From Nocardioides sp. HDW12B (lineage in GTDB: Bacteria; Actinomycetota; Actinomycetes; Propionibacteriales; Nocardioidaceae): DNA of 64,000 nucleotides. A program made the translations under genes and the position numbers. Of the stretch, positions 9,358 through 18,971 are shown piece after piece. Positions within the stretch are counted from its first letter, which is position 1, and each line of letters starts with the position of its first letter. The stretch covers positions 1,364,001 through 1,428,000 of the forward strand of contig NZ_CP049867.1 of assembly GCF_011299595.1 (NCBI RefSeq). The letters run 5' to 3'. The notes beneath the pieces were generated by a model, which saw nothing but the letters and a program-made list of their open reading frames with translations, ran no database searches and had not been told where the DNA came from.

Positions 9358-10110
9358 TCAGCGGTGGGGATTGAGGACCGGGACACGCACGGTCGGACCC
9401 GGTGACGTCCGGCGCCCCGGCTCGGGACGCGGCTCGTAGTCGGGCGTCCGCTCGTAGGGCTCCCAGGCCAGCAGCTCGCGCAGGTGGGTGCTCACCAGCG
9501 GAGCGACCTCTTCGACCCCGACCCGCCGCCCGCACTCCTGGCTCAGGGTGGTCACGCCGGCGTCGCTGATGCCGCAGGGCACGAAGCGGTCGTACCACCC
9601 GAGGTCGACGTCGCAGTTGATCGCGAACCCGTGCATCGCCACGCCCTGGGCGACCCGGATGCCGATGGCGGCGACCTTGCGCTCGGGGCCGCTCGCGTCC
9701 GCCTGCAGCCACACGCCGCTGCGACCGGGGACACGGGCCGTCGTCACCTCCAGGTCGGAGCAGGCCCGGATCAGGGCCTCCTCGAGGCGGCGGACGTAGT
9801 CGACGACGTACACGTGGCCGGGTAGGCGCACGATCGGGTAGCCCACGAGCTGACCCGGGCCGTGGAAGGTGATCTTGCCGCCCCGGTCCACGTCGACGAC
9901 GGGGGTGCCGTCGGTCGGTCGCTCGTGGGGCTCGGTGCGCTTGCCGGCGGTGTAGACGGGCGGGTGCTCGAGGAGCAGGACGGTGTCGGTGCCGCCGCCG
10001 ACCACGCCGGCGTGGACCTCGCGCTGCAGGTCCCAGGCCTCGACGTACGGCACGGCGTCGGCGCCGAAGCCGACGGTGCGGAGCTGCAGGTCGCCTCGCG
10101 TCTCGCTCAC
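9358..10110 (-). CDS. lipB: octanoyltransferase (lipoyl(octanoyl) transferase)
   Basis: 250 residues. LipB moves octanoyl from acyl carrier protein to the lipoyl domains of E2 subunits and GcvH, and LipA then adds sulfur. Visible motifs are [12 protein letters not shown] at residues 76-87, the catalytic Lys145 in KVAAIGIRV, and Cys179 in VPCGISD, matching the Cys/Lys dyad of the family. The GTG at 10110 gives the canonical N-terminus; the longer open frame upstream has no similarity to LipB. It is transcribed in the same direction as the ABC pair and lipA. Confidence 0.95.
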   Translation of the reverse strand: MSETRGDLQLRTVGFGADAVPYVEAWDLQREVHAGVVGGGTDTVLLLEHPPVYTAGKRTEPHERPTDGTPVVDVDRGGKITFHGPGQLVGYPIVRLPGHVYVVDYVRRLEEALIRACSDLEVTTARVPGRSGVWLQADASGPERKVAAIGIRVAQGVAMHGFAINCDVDLGWYDRFVPCGISDAGVTTLSQECGRRVGVEEVAPLVSTHLRELLAWEPYERTPDYEPRPEPGRRTSPGPTVRVPVLNPHR

Positions 10111-10175
10111 GGCGCCGAGCCTACGCCTGTGGAGAGAGCGAGCGGGCGGGGCCGGTCGCGGGTCAGGATGCCTCG

Positions 10176-10730
10176 ATGCGCCCCTCGTCCCACGCTGTCG
10201 CTGCCGCCTCGTCGCTCGCCGGGGCGTTCGTCGGCGCCGCGGTCGCGCTGCAGCTCGGCGTCGTCGAGCTCCCCGGGGCCGACAGGTCGACGGCGCAGGC
10301 TCCGGCGGGGGCGCCGGCAGCGGCCGTTGACGCGTCCCGCGCCGACGGGACGCGCCCGCCCCGCAGCAGCGAGCTCCGCGAGCGGCGCGCCACCGTCGAG
10401 GCGCTCCGGCTGCTGCACCGCTGGGACGCGCGACGCGAACGCGCCTGGGCGCGCGGCGACGCCGCGTCGCTGGCGCGTCTCTACACCGGTCGGTCGGTCG
10501 CCGGTCGGCGCGACGTCGCGCTGCTGGAGAGGTACGTCGCTCGCGGCTGGACGGTCGACGGCACGACCCCACGGATCGTCGACGCCGCGGTGGAGGAGAG
10601 GGCCGCCGACCGCGTGCGCCTGCGGTTGAGCGAGGCGGATCCGGGTGCGGGCCCCGACCTCCACGCACGCGTGGTGACGCTGGTGCGCTCGACGACCGGC
10701 TGGCGGGTCGGGCGCGTCACCGCCGGGTGA
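10176..10730 (+). CDS. conserved hypothetical secreted or anchored protein
   Basis: 184 residues. An N-terminal hydrophobic segment (about residues 8-28, [20 protein letters not shown]) is followed by a proline/alanine linker, then a compact domain [36 protein letters not shown]. That pattern resembles SnoaL/NTF2-like or DUF4878-type domains of actinobacterial exported proteins. It is convergent with the epimerase gene and divergent from lipB. The coding strand is chosen because the reverse frames give only arginine-rich low-complexity translations. No function can be assigned. Confidence 0.6.
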   Translation: MRPSSHAVAAASSLAGAFVGAAVALQLGVVELPGADRSTAQAPAGAPAAAVDASRADGTRPPRSSELRERRATVEALRLLHRWDARRERAWARGDAASLARLYTGRSVAGRRDVALLERYVARGWTVDGTTPRIVDAAVEERAADRVRLRLSEADPGAGPDLHARVVTLVRSTTGWRVGRVTAG

Positions 10731-10763
10731 GGTCCCGGCGCCGGGACGACGGGGCGCGGCCGA

Positions 10764-11657
10764 TCAGCGCAGAGCGTCCGTGATCCGGTCGTGGATGTCG
10801 TTGTGGGCGAAGGCGAAGCCCTCGTCGAGCAGCCGCTGCGGCTCGATGCGCTGTGACGCCAGCACCTCGCCGCCGATCGGCCCCACGAGCGGGTTGCGCA
10901 GCGCGAACGACGGCACGCGGATCTTCGCCGGCCGGTGCAGCGCCTGGGCCAGCTGCTCGGTGAACTGTGCGTTCGTCGACGGCTCGGGCCCGGTGAGGTT
11001 GTAGGCACCGCTCGCGCCGTCGGAGTGGGCGAGGTACGTCGCCGCACCCAGCCAGTCCGTCAACGAGATCGTCGCGAAGTACTGCGTCCCGGGACCCAAC
11101 GGACCCGCCACCCCGGCCTTGAAGGCGGGGAGCATCGTCTTGAGGGCGCCACCGCGCTTGCTGAGCACCACGGCCGTGCGCATGACCGCCACCCGGACAC
11201 CGGCGTCGACGGCCGGGGCCGCGGCCTCCTCCCACTGCCGCGTCACGTCGGCCATGAAGCCCTCGGCGTCGGTCGGGGAGTGCTCGGTGATCGTCGTCGC
11301 ACCACGGTCGCCGTAGCCCGAGATGCCGTTCTGGGCGAGGAACGAGGGGCGGCGCTGCGACGCGGCCACCGCCTCCGCGAGCGTGCGGGTGGTGGTGGTC
11401 CGGCTCTCGAGGAACGTGCGCCGGTAGGACTCGTTCCACGGGACGTGCACGAGCCCGGCGCCGGCCAGGTTCGCCACCACGTCGGCGGACTCCACCAGCG
11501 ACGTGTCGAGGCGCCCGGCGCTCGGGTCCCAGCGGGACTCGTCGGGGCCTGACGGGTCGCGGCGGACCAGGGTCACCACCCGGTGACCCTGGGCCCGCAA
11601 CGACTCCGTCCAGGCGCGACCGAGGAAGCCGGACGCGCCGGCGATCAGGAACTGCAT
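10764..11657 (-). CDS. TIGR01777 family NAD(P)-binding epimerase/SDR protein
   Basis: 297 residues of the extended SDR fold. The Rossmann motif GASGFLG is at residues 7-13; LAQNGISGYGD and a C-terminal domain with ALHRPAKIRVPSFALR are typical of the TIGR01777 group (DUF1731 C-terminus). It lies 11 bp after the sucB stop, so it is probably co-transcribed with sucB. The same gene sits between dlaT and lipB in mycobacteria (Rv2216 as I recall). The reaction is unknown for this subgroup. Confidence 0.88.
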   Translation of the reverse strand: MQFLIAGASGFLGRAWTESLRAQGHRVVTLVRRDPSGPDESRWDPSAGRLDTSLVESADVVANLAGAGLVHVPWNESYRRTFLESRTTTTRTLAEAVAASQRRPSFLAQNGISGYGDRGATTITEHSPTDAEGFMADVTRQWEEAAAPAVDAGVRVAVMRTAVVLSKRGGALKTMLPAFKAGVAGPLGPGTQYFATISLTDWLGAATYLAHSDGASGAYNLTGPEPSTNAQFTEQLAQALHRPAKIRVPSFALRNPLVGPIGGEVLASQRIEPQRLLDEGFAFAHNDIHDRITDALR

Positions 11658-11668
11658 GGGTCCTTCCG

Positions 11669-13600
11669 TCAGACCTCGAACGATCCGGCCTCAAGGCGCT
11701 CCTTGACCTCCGAGAGGAAGCGAGCGGCGTCGGCGCCGTCGACCAGTCGGTGGTCGTAGGTCAGGGCCAGGTAGACCATCTGGCGCACCGCGATCGTCTC
11801 GCCCAGGTTCGGGTCGGAGATCACGACGGGACGCTTGACGACGGTGCCGGTGCCCAGGATCGCGACCTGCGGCTGGTTGATGATCGGGGTGTCGAAGAGC
11901 GCGCCCCGGCTGCCGGTGTTGGTCAGCGTGAACGTGCCGCCGGACAGCTCGTCGGGTCCGATCTTGTTCGACCGGGTGCGCTCGGCCACGTCGGCGATCT
12001 TGCGCGCCAGGCCGGCCACGTTGAGGTCGCCGGCGTTCTTGATGACCGGGGTGAGCAGGCCCTTCTCGGTGTCCACCGCGACCGCGACGTTCTCGTGGTC
12101 GAAGTAGGTGACCTCGCCGGCCTCGGTGTCGATGCGCGCGTTGAGCGACGGGTGCGCCTTGAGCGCGTCGATCGCCGCCTTGGCGAAGAACGGCATGAAC
12201 GAGAGCTTCACGCCCTCGCGCGCCGCGAACTCCGCCTTGTGGGCGTCGCGCAGCCGCGAGATGTTCGTGACGTCGACCTCGACCACGGTGGTCAGCTGGG
12301 CGCTGACCTGCAGCGACTCGACCATGCGCTTGGCGATGACCTTGCGCAGCCGGCTCAGCGGCTCGGTGCGTCCGCGCAGGGGGCTGGGCTCCGGCGCCTT
12401 CGCCGAGCCCCCACCGGAGGCAGCCGGTGCGGCCGCCGCGGCCGGGGCCTCGGACGGCTTCTCGGCGCCCTTCTCGGCGGCCTTCGCCGCGTCGAGGACG
12501 TCCTGCTTGCGGATGCGACCGCCCACACCGGTGCCCTCGACGTCGCTGAGGTCGACCCCGTGCTGCTGGGCGAGCTTGCGCACCAGCGGCGTGACGTAGG
12601 CGTCGCCGTCCGAGGACGAGCGGCTCGAGCCGGACGACGAGGACCCGCCACGCTCCTGGCCGGTCTCCTGGCGCGTCACCTTCGACGGCGCCGGGGCCTT
12701 CTCGTCGGTCTTCGGCTCGCTGGCGGACTCCTTCGCGGAGGCCTTCTGCTCGTCCTTCGCCGGCTCCGGCTCGGGCTCCGGCTCCGGCTCCGGCTCCGGC
12801 TCGGGCTCCGGCTCGGGCTCCGGCTCGGGCTCGGGCTCGGGCTCGGCGTCGTCCGATCCGCTCGACGACGGCTCGCCGTCGCCGACGATCGCGAGCTCGG
12901 CACCGACCTCGACGGTCTCGTCCTCCTCGACCTTGATCTCCAGCAGGGTGCCGGCGACGGGGGAGGGGATCTCGGTGTCGACCTTGTCGGTCGAGACCTC
13001 CAGCAGGGGCTCGTCCACGGCCACGTCGTCGCCCACGGACTTCAGCCACCGGGTCACGGTGCCCTCGGTGACCGACTCGCCCAGCTCGGGCAGCACGACC
13101 GCCTGGCCGCCGCCGGAGCCGCCCTTCGAGCCGCCGCCGGACGACGCGGGCTTCTCAGCCGGCTCGTCGTCGGTGTCGTCCTCGTCGGCGCTCTCGTCCT
13201 CGGCGTCGTCGGCCTGCTCGGCCTCGTCGTCCGCGGACTCGTCGGACTCGTCGGACTCGTCGGACTCGTCGGACTCGTCGGACTCGTCGGACTCGTCGGA
13301 CTCGTCGGACTCGTCGGCGTCGGCCGAGTCGTCGGAGCCACTGTCGTCCGAACCGGCCTCGTCGGAGTCACCGATCACGGCGAGCTCGGCACCGACCTCG
13401 ACGGTCTCGTCCTCCTCGACCTTGATCTCCAGCAGGGTGCCGGCGACGGGGGAGGGGATCTCGGTGTCGACCTTGTCGGTCGAGACCTCCAGGAGGGGCT
13501 CGTCCACGGCGACCTCGTCGCCGATCGACTTCAGCCAGCGGGTCACCGTGCCCTCGGTCACGGACTCGCCCAGCTCGGGGAGGTTGACGGGAGTCGCCAT
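11669..13600 (-). CDS. sucB: 2-oxoglutarate/pyruvate dehydrogenase E2 (dihydrolipoamide acyltransferase)
   Basis: A 643-residue E2 acyltransferase of the 2-oxoacid dehydrogenase complexes. Two near-identical lipoyl domains carry the lipoate at Lys43 and Lys206 (STDKVDTE). The linkers are strikingly simple: nine DES tripeptides after the first domain and an acidic Glu-Pro run after the second. An E3/E1-binding domain follows at about residues 333-370 ([14 protein letters not shown]). The catalytic domain reaches the C-terminus with DHRLVDG at 616-622 (His617, Asp621). In actinobacteria this E2 (DlaT) can serve pyruvate dehydrogenase, so the sucB name is conventional. The ATG at 13600 begins the canonical [13 protein letters not shown]. 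Confidence 0.95.
   Translation of the reverse strand: MATPVNLPELGESVTEGTVTRWLKSIGDEVAVDEPLLEVSTDKVDTEIPSPVAGTLLEIKVEEDETVEVGAELAVIGDSDEAGSDDSGSDDSADADESDESDESDESDESDESDESDESDESADDEAEQADDAEDESADEDDTDDEPAEKPASSGGGSKGGSGGGQAVVLPELGESVTEGTVTRWLKSVGDDVAVDEPLLEVSTDKVDTEIPSPVAGTLLEIKVEEDETVEVGAELAIVGDGEPSSSGSDDAEPEPEPEPEPEPEPEPEPEPEPEPEPEPAKDEQKASAKESASEPKTDEKAPAPSKVTRQETGQERGGSSSSGSSRSSSDGDAYVTPLVRKLAQQHGVDLSDVEGTGVGGRIRKQDVLDAAKAAEKGAEKPSEAPAAAAAPAASGGGSAKAPEPSPLRGRTEPLSRLRKVIAKRMVESLQVSAQLTTVVEVDVTNISRLRDAHKAEFAAREGVKLSFMPFFAKAAIDALKAHPSLNARIDTEAGEVTYFDHENVAVAVDTEKGLLTPVIKNAGDLNVAGLARKIADVAERTRSNKIGPDELSGGTFTLTNTGSRGALFDTPIINQPQVAILGTGTVVKRPVVISDPNLGETIAVRQMVYLALTYDHRLVDGADAARFLSEVKERLEAGSFEV
12766..12846 (-). 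repeat. hexanucleotide (Glu-Pro) repeat in sucB
   Basis: Tandem ggctcc/ggctcg hexamers on the + strand, about 13 copies, encode an alternating Glu-Pro linker between lipoyl domain 2 and the E3-binding domain. The two codons for the same dipeptide are mixed, so the run is partly interrupted at DNA level. Confidence 0.85.
12892..13097 (-). repeat. lipoyl-domain duplication, second copy
   Basis: About 206 bp nearly identical to 13381-13586, offset by exactly 489 bp (163 codons). The first 110 or so bases are identical; changes cluster at the other end. It encodes lipoyl domain 2. Such near-identity suggests recent duplication or gene conversion. Confidence 0.9.
13234..13314 (-). repeat. nine perfect 9-bp repeats (DES) in sucB
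   Basis: Nine uninterrupted copies of cggactcgt on the + strand, encoding nine Asp-Glu-Ser units in the linker after lipoyl domain 1. All copies use the same codons, which suggests expansion by slippage and likely length variation between strains. Confidence 0.95.
13381..13586 (-). repeat. lipoyl-domain duplication, first copy
   Basis: Partner of 12892-13097; it encodes lipoyl domain 1 with Lys43. Confidence 0.9.
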
Positions 13601-13748
13601 GCGGTGTTTTCGCTCCTTCTGCGCTCTGCGTGAGAGGTCGGGGGCGCTGCGATCCAGCTGCGCACTGGGTGTCGCCACAGCACCGGGCCCGGGTCCCGGC
13701 TGTCGGGGTCCGGACCATCCTTGCACCTTTCACGAATAGGTCACACTG

Positions 13749-14117
13749 ATGCCCATGGGAATGCTCGACAGGTTGCGGGGGAAGAAGCGCCGTCCGCGCA
13801 ACGGCGGCTTCACGACGGTGCGCGGCTCGGACTCGGCCGACAAGGCGCACCTCGTCGAGTTCGCGAAGAGCCGCCGCGGGGTGGAGGGCTTCGTCGAGCC
13901 CCGCACCGCCATCAGCGACATCACGATGCTGCTCGTCGCGCACGACGGGGAGTGGACCCGGCGGCGGGTGCCCTCGGTGCAGTGGGCGCACTCCTTCTGC
14001 AACGACCAGGGCATGCCGTCGTACGACGCCGCCGTGGTCGGCTACCCCGAGCGCATGCGTGCCTACAACCGGCGCCAGAGCCAGGCCCGCAAGCAGGGCG
14101 GCTCCGAGCCGTCCTGA
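13749..14117 (+). CDS. conserved actinobacterial hypothetical protein
   Basis: 122 residues, basic at the N-terminus (LDRLRGKKRRPRNGG) and at the C-terminus. The core TAISDITMLLVAHDGEWTRRRVPS and FCNDQGMPSYDAAVVGYPERMRAYN looks like a small conserved protein found next to sucB and pepA in related actinobacteria, often labelled oxidoreductase without evidence. No cofactor motif is visible. ATGs at 13749, 13755 and 13761 are all possible starts; no strong ribosome-binding site separates them. It converges with pepA. Confidence 0.7.
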   Translation: MPMGMLDRLRGKKRRPRNGGFTTVRGSDSADKAHLVEFAKSRRGVEGFVEPRTAISDITMLLVAHDGEWTRRRVPSVQWAHSFCNDQGMPSYDAAVVGYPERMRAYNRRQSQARKQGGSEPS

Positions 14118-14121
14118 CGGT

Positions 14122-14157
14122 TCAGCCCGGTCAGCCCGGTCAGCCCGGTCAGCCCGG
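14122..14157. repeat. four 9-bp tandem repeats between convergent genes
   Basis: Four perfect copies of tcagcccgg fill the 40-bp gap between the 13749-14117 gene and the pepA stop (14158-14160), with a partial fifth copy running into the stop codon. No stem-loop is evident. Confidence 0.9.
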
Positions 14158-15714
14158 TCAGTCGGTCGGGGCGTCGGCCAGGTCGCGCGCGAGCTCAACC
14201 AGGGTCGCGACGGACACGCCCGTGCCGCCGGCCGTGACGTGGCCGTAGGCGGACTTGTCGTTGTAGGCGGGGCCGGCGATGTCGAGGTGCAGCCACGGCA
14301 CCTCGTCGACGAACTCGCGCAGGAACGCAGCGGCGTACGACGCCCCGCCCCACCGCTCGGCGTTGTGCTGCGCGAGGTCGGCCATCTTGGAGTTGCCGCG
14401 CACCTTCTCGCCGAACTCGTCGGGGATGGGCAGGTGCCAGAAGGCCTCGCCGGCGCGGTCGCTGGCCTCCTCGAAGCGGGCCAGGGCGGCGTCGTCGTTG
14501 CCGAACAGGCCGCTGACGCGGTCGCCCAGGGCCACCATGCAGGCGCCCGTCAGGGTGGCGACGTCGACGACGAGGTCGGGCTCGGCCTCGACGGCGTGCC
14601 CGAGCGCGTCGGCCAGGATCAGGCGGCCCTCGGCGTCGGTGTTGAGGACCTCGACGGTCTTGCCGCGGTACATCGTCAGCACGTCGCCGGGGCGGGTGGC
14701 GCGGCCGGAGATCATGTTCTCCGCCATCGGCGCGAACGCCGTCACGCGCACCGGCAGCTCGAGCTCGGCGATGGCGAGGACGGCGTTGACGACGCTGGCC
14801 GCCCCCGCCATGTCCATCTTCATCGTCGTCATCGAGGCACCGGGCTTGATCGACAGACCGCCCGAGTCGTAGGTGATGCCCTTGCCGACCAGCGCCAGGT
14901 GGGCCGTCGCGTCCTGCGGCTCGTAGCTGAGCCGGACCATCCGGGGCGGGGCGTCGGAGCCGCGGCCCACACCGAGGATGCCGCCGCAGCCGGCGTCGGC
15001 GAGCTCGGAGTCGTCCCAGACCGTGAGCGTGACCGCCGCTGTGCCGGTGGCGTTCTTCCCGCGCTTGCCGGTGGCACCGCCGAGCTCGGCGTGCGTGGCT
15101 GCCACGGCGTCGGCGAAGACGGCCGGGGTCAGGTCGCCGGGCGGGGTGTTGACCCAGTCGCGGGTGCGCGCCACGGCCGCCGCGACGACCTCGGCCGTCC
15201 GCAGCGCCTCGACGTACTCCGCGCGGCGGGCGCCCTCGCACAGCACGATGACGTCGCTGGGCCGGTCCGCGGGGTCGGAGGTGCGGTAGGTGTCGAAGTC
15301 GTAGCCGCCGAGCGCGAAGCCCTCCGCGGCGGCGCGCACCAGCGCCGGGTCGTCGGAGGGCAGCGCGAGCGCGACGGAGGTGGCGTTGGTGACGGCGCGT
15401 GCCGCGGTGCCGGCCGCACGGCGTACGGCGGTGGTGGTCGCCTCCTCGCCCAGGCCGACGAGCAGCAGCAGCGGCGACTTGACCACCCCGTTGGTGGGGA
15501 CGGTGGCGACCTGACCGGCCTTGCCGGTGAAGCCGAGCGTGGCCAGCAGCGGCTTGAGCTTCTTGCCGTAGGCGTCGGCGACGGCCTCGCCGCCCGGCGC
15601 GATCTGCGGTCCCCGGCCCGACGAGCCCGAGGAGCCCGAGGAGAGGACACCGACGACGAGGGCGTCGGCTCCGGTGCGGTCGGCAGCGGCCTTGCGGAGG
15701 ATGTAGGAGGTCAC
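14158..15714 (-). CDS. pepA: leucyl aminopeptidase (M17 family)
   Basis: A 518-residue cytosolic M17 aminopeptidase that removes N-terminal residues using two metal ions. The signature NTDAEGRL is at about residues 358-365. The metal-ligand region VGKGITYDSGGLSIK with Lys and Asp ligands and MKMDMAGAA precede it, and WLHLDIAGPAY is near the end. The N-terminal domain is divergent, as is usual. It is convergent with the small gene before it and divergent from gcvT, 42 bp away. The same pairing with sucB and gcvT occurs in mycobacteria (pepB, Rv2213, as I recall). Confidence 0.95.
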   Translation of the reverse strand: MTSYILRKAAADRTGADALVVGVLSSGSSGSSGRGPQIAPGGEAVADAYGKKLKPLLATLGFTGKAGQVATVPTNGVVKSPLLLLVGLGEEATTTAVRRAAGTAARAVTNATSVALALPSDDPALVRAAAEGFALGGYDFDTYRTSDPADRPSDVIVLCEGARRAEYVEALRTAEVVAAAVARTRDWVNTPPGDLTPAVFADAVAATHAELGGATGKRGKNATGTAAVTLTVWDDSELADAGCGGILGVGRGSDAPPRMVRLSYEPQDATAHLALVGKGITYDSGGLSIKPGASMTTMKMDMAGAASVVNAVLAIAELELPVRVTAFAPMAENMISGRATRPGDVLTMYRGKTVEVLNTDAEGRLILADALGHAVEAEPDLVVDVATLTGACMVALGDRVSGLFGNDDAALARFEEASDRAGEAFWHLPIPDEFGEKVRGNSKMADLAQHNAERWGGASYAAAFLREFVDEVPWLHLDIAGPAYNDKSAYGHVTAGGTGVSVATLVELARDLADAPTD

Positions 15715-15756
15715 CCGCGCATGCTAGTGGGGAGCGGTGAGCAGTAGGTTCGACCC

Positions 15757-16851
15757 ATGAGCGAGCTGACCTCCCCGCTGCACGACCGCCACGTCGCCCT
15801 CGGCGCGAAGCTCGCCTCCTTCGGGGGCTGGCAGATGCCGTTGGAGTACGGCAACGGTGGGGTGCTCAAGGAGCACGCCGCGGTCCGGGAGCGGGTCGGC
15901 GTCTTCGACGTCAGCCACCTCGGCAAGCTGATGGTCTCCGGCGAGGGCGCGGCGGCGTACGTCAACAGCACGCTCTCGGCCGACCTCGACCGCGTCGGTC
16001 CGGGCGGGGCGCAGTACACCCTGTGCTGCGACGAGGGCGGCGGCGTCGTCGACGACCTCATCGCCTACCGGTACGCCGACGACGAGGTGGGCCTGGTGCC
16101 CAACGCCGCCAACAGCGCCGAGGTGGCGCGCCGGCTGACGGAGTCGGCGCCCGCCGGGGTCACCGTCACCGACCGACACCGCGACCTCGCCGTGCTGGCC
16201 GTCCAGGGGCCCTCCTCCGACGAGACGCTGGCGGCGCTCGGCCTGCCCGCCGGCCACGACTACATGAGCTTCCAGGTCGCTGAGCTGGACGGCGTGCCCG
16301 TCACCGTCTGTCGCACCGGCTACACCGGCGAGCGCGGCTACGAGCTGATTGTCGGCGCCGAGCAGGCGCCGGCGCTGTGGGACGCGCTGCTCGAGGCCGG
16401 CGCGGCGTACGGCGTGCTGCCGTGCGGCCTCGGTGCTCGCGACACGTTGCGCACCGAGATGGGCTACCCCTTGCACGGGCAGGACATCTCCCTCGACATC
16501 AGCCCCGTCGAGGCCCGTCTCGGGTGGGCCGTGGGCTGGAAGAAGCCCGCGTTCTGGGGGCGCGACGCGCTGCTGGCGCAGAAGGAGGCCGGCCCGGCGC
16601 GGGTGCTCCGCGGGCTGGTGGCCCAGGGCCGCGGCATCGCCCGACCGGGCATGCGGGTGATGCTCTCCGAGCACGTCCCGGTCGGCACCGTCACCTCCGG
16701 CACCTTCTCCCCGACGCTCCGCACGAGCGTGGGGCTCGCGCTGATCGACGCGCAGGTCACCGACGGGGCGGAGGTCGCCGTCGACGTCCGGGGGCGCCGG
16801 GAGATCTTCGTGGTCACCAAGCCGCCGTTCGTGCAGCCGTCCGTGCGCTGA
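15757..16851 (+). CDS. gcvT: glycine cleavage system aminomethyltransferase (T protein)
   Basis: 364 residues, standard length. GcvT takes the aminomethyl group from lipoylated GcvH and transfers methylene to tetrahydrofolate, releasing ammonia. Characteristic segments are [14 protein letters not shown], the folate-region [15 protein letters not shown] and [20 protein letters not shown], and the C-terminal barrel with [22 protein letters not shown]. No other gcv gene is in the window. Presence in the lipoate neighbourhood fits, since GcvH is a target of LipA and LipB. The 42-bp upstream gap is too short for a glycine riboswitch. Confidence 0.95.
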   Translation: MSELTSPLHDRHVALGAKLASFGGWQMPLEYGNGGVLKEHAAVRERVGVFDVSHLGKLMVSGEGAAAYVNSTLSADLDRVGPGGAQYTLCCDEGGGVVDDLIAYRYADDEVGLVPNAANSAEVARRLTESAPAGVTVTDRHRDLAVLAVQGPSSDETLAALGLPAGHDYMSFQVAELDGVPVTVCRTGYTGERGYELIVGAEQAPALWDALLEAGAAYGVLPCGLGARDTLRTEMGYPLHGQDISLDISPVEARLGWAVGWKKPAFWGRDALLAQKEAGPARVLRGLVAQGRGIARPGMRVMLSEHVPVGTVTSGTFSPTLRTSVGLALIDAQVTDGAEVAVDVRGRREIFVVTKPPFVQPSVR

Positions 16852-16888
16852 GCACCGGTCCGTCGGCGCCGCCGACTACGGTGGGCCC

Positions 16889-17161
16889 ATGAGCATCGGC
16901 ATGGAATCGGCGTTCGGCTCGGACCGTCCCTCGGCGCAGTCGACCTGGTGGTGGCGGCGCGAGGACTCCGCGGGCGGCACCGTCGCGCCGGCGGACGGCG
17001 GTGAGGCCGACCAGCCGCGCTTCCCGTCCCAGAGCGACGCCGAGACCTGGGTGGGGGAGACCTGGCGCGATCTGCTCGACGCCGGTGTCGAGCAGGTCGT
17101 GCTCATGGACGGTGACCGCGAGGTCTACGGCCCGATGAGCCTGCGCCCCGCGGGCAGCTGA
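16889..17161 (+). CDS. small conserved hypothetical protein
   Basis: 90 residues. The N-terminal half is polar with STWWWRREDS; the C-terminal half SQSDAETWVGETWRDLLDAGVEQVVLMDGDREVYGPMSL looks like a folded alpha/beta unit. It lies 37 bp after gcvT on the same strand and converges with the aldo/keto reductase. Codon use is normal for the region. I do not recognise a named family. Confidence 0.65.
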   Translation: MSIGMESAFGSDRPSAQSTWWWRREDSAGGTVAPADGGEADQPRFPSQSDAETWVGETWRDLLDAGVEQVVLMDGDREVYGPMSLRPAGS

Positions 17162-17168
17162 GGTCCGG

Positions 17169-18176
17169 TCAGCCGAAGTCGCGCGTCGCCGGCGACTGGG
17201 TCTTGGCCGGGTCGCGCTCGACGCGGTCGCCGAGGATCTCGTCGACCTTGCTCATCAGCTCGTCCTCGAGGACGACACCGGAGGCGCCGACGTTGTCGGC
17301 GACCTGCTCGGGTCGCGAGGCGCCGATGATCGCGGCCGAGACGTTGTCGTTCTGCAGCACCCAGGCCACCGCGAGCTGCGCCATCGACAAGCCGGCCTCC
17401 TCGGCCAGGGGCACCAGCTGCTGCACGCGCGACAGGACGTCGTCGTCGAGGAAGCGCTTGATCATGTCGGCGCCACCCTTCTCGTCCGTCGCACGGGACC
17501 CGGCCGGGAGGTCCTCACCCGGCTTGTACTTGCCGGTCAGGACGCCCTGGGCGATGGGTGACCAGACGATCTGCCCGATGCCCAGCTCGCGGCTGGTGGG
17601 GACGACCTCGTCCTCGATGACGCGCCAGAGCATGGAGTACTGCGGCTGGTTGGACACCAGCGGGATGTGGAGCTCGCGGGCCAGCTCGTGCGCCGCCCGG
17701 ATCTCCTCGGCCCGCCACTCGGACACGCCGATGTAGTGCGCCTTGCCGGAGTGCACGACGTCCGCGAAGGCCTCCATGGTCTCCTCGAGCGGCGTCTCGT
17801 AGTCGTAGCGGTGTGCCTGGTAGAGGTCGACGTGGTCGGTCTGCAGGCGGCGCAGCGAGCCCTCGATCGACTCGCGGATGTGCTTGCGCGACAGTCCGTG
17901 GTCGTTGTGGGCTCCCGGGCCGGTGGGGAAGTAGACCTTGGTGAAGATCTCCAGACCCTCGCGGCGCTCGCCCTTGAGGGCCTCGCCGAGGACGGTCTCG
18001 GCCGCGGTGTTGGCGTAGACGTCGGCGGTGTCGAAGGTGGTGATGCCGTGCTCGAGGGCGGCGTGCACGCAGGCGGTGGCGGCGTCGGCCTCCACCTGGG
18101 AGCCGTGGGTGAGCCAGTTGCCGTAGGCGATCTCGCTGATCTTCAGGCCGCTGGCCCCGAGGTTTCGTGTCTTCAT
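17169..18176 (-). CDS. aldo/keto reductase, voltage-gated K+ channel beta-subunit type
   Basis: A 335-residue TIM-barrel NADPH-dependent reductase. The catalytic tetrad is visible: Asp49 (GITTFDT), Tyr54 (DVY), Lys80 (FTK) and His122 (AHRYD). WSPIAQGVLTGKY and a C-terminal AAIIGASRPEQV form the cofactor site. Length and motifs match the YghZ/Kv-beta-like AKR group, which reduces small aldehydes. It is not in an obvious operon. Confidence 0.92.
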   Translation of the reverse strand: MKTRNLGASGLKISEIAYGNWLTHGSQVEADAATACVHAALEHGITTFDTADVYANTAAETVLGEALKGERREGLEIFTKVYFPTGPGAHNDHGLSRKHIRESIEGSLRRLQTDHVDLYQAHRYDYETPLEETMEAFADVVHSGKAHYIGVSEWRAEEIRAAHELARELHIPLVSNQPQYSMLWRVIEDEVVPTSRELGIGQIVWSPIAQGVLTGKYKPGEDLPAGSRATDEKGGADMIKRFLDDDVLSRVQQLVPLAEEAGLSMAQLAVAWVLQNDNVSAAIIGASRPEQVADNVGASGVVLEDELMSKVDEILGDRVERDPAKTQSPATRDFG

Positions 18177-18222
18177 CCCTCGACCGTAGCCAGGGCGTCG
18201 GAGGGCGAAACCCCCACGGGGC

Positions 18223-18834
18223 TCAGCGGTAGTGCGCGGGCAGCGCCTGACCCAGCTTGACCTGGGTCTTCGGCAGGCGCATGAAGCGGAGCTGGAGCGA
18301 GCGCATCAGGGCGTAGAGCGTGGTCCGCTTGTGGCTCTCGTCGGGGAAGCGTCGCTTGAGCTCGCGGCGCAGCCGGAAGCGGAGCAGCACCGAGTCGAGC
18401 ACGACGACCACGAGGGTGGCGTTCATGATGCCGTTGCCGGCGGCCACGACGCCGGAGGCCGACAGCAGCAGGCTGGCCAGCAGCAGCGGCATCGCGAACT
18501 CCGCCATGCACAGCCGGTGGTCGACGTAGTCGCGGATGAAGCGCTTCACCGGGCCGCGGTCGCGGGCGGGGAGGTAGCGCTCGTCGCCGTCCTTGATGCC
18601 CTGCCGGATCGTGCGGCTCTTCTCCATCTGGAACTGGCGCTGCTGCTTGCGCGAGGCCTTGGGGTCCAGGGCGGCCTTGGCACGGGCCCGCGCGGCGGCC
18701 TCGGCCTCGCGACGGGTCGGGGTCGGGCGGCCCTTCTTCTCACCCACGCCCGACGAGCCGGTGGAGGCCGTCGCGCCTGCGGTCGTCGTGCTGGCCGGGG
18801 CGGTCGTGGAGCCGGAGCTTCGTCGGGAGAACAC
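18223..18834 (-). CDS. DUF3043 family membrane protein
   Basis: 203 residues: a Ser/Thr/Ala-rich start, a very basic region (KKGRPTPTRREAEAAARARAKAALDPKASRKQQRQ in pieces), then RDRGPVKRFIRDYVDHR, and two transmembrane segments at about residues 112-150. This matches DUF3043, an actinobacterial family of unknown function. It is divergent from pspA, with 137 bp between the starts. Confidence 0.85.
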   Translation of the reverse strand: MFSRRSSGSTTAPASTTTAGATASTGSSGVGEKKGRPTPTRREAEAAARARAKAALDPKASRKQQRQFQMEKSRTIRQGIKDGDERYLPARDRGPVKRFIRDYVDHRLCMAEFAMPLLLASLLLSASGVVAAGNGIMNATLVVVVLDSVLLRFRLRRELKRRFPDESHKRTTLYALMRSLQLRFMRLPKTQVKLGQALPAHYR

Positions 18835-18971
18835 GGGGTCAGGCTACCTCCGCCGCGGGTCGAGGGCACCCCGGCAGCACCCGAGCGGCTCGGCGTGTAC
18901 CGCGACGTGCTCCGGCCTCGTAGGCTGGGGAGCGTAGGCACGTCCGTCCCATCGAAAGGGGCTGCAGGGCA

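Noticed and set aside
11750-13633. 627-codon open frame antisense to sucB, and similar long frames such as 1058-2716 and 34513-36345
   Set aside because: They lie opposite certain genes; their translations are low-complexity or repeat-derived and arise from GC-rich third positions.
13730-14014. 94-codon - strand frame opposite the 13.7-kb small gene
   Set aside because: The + strand frame has a conserved-protein look and the surrounding gene layout; the reverse frame shows no family feature.
15715-15756. Glycine riboswitch before gcvT
   Set aside because: The gap between pepA and gcvT is only 42 bp.
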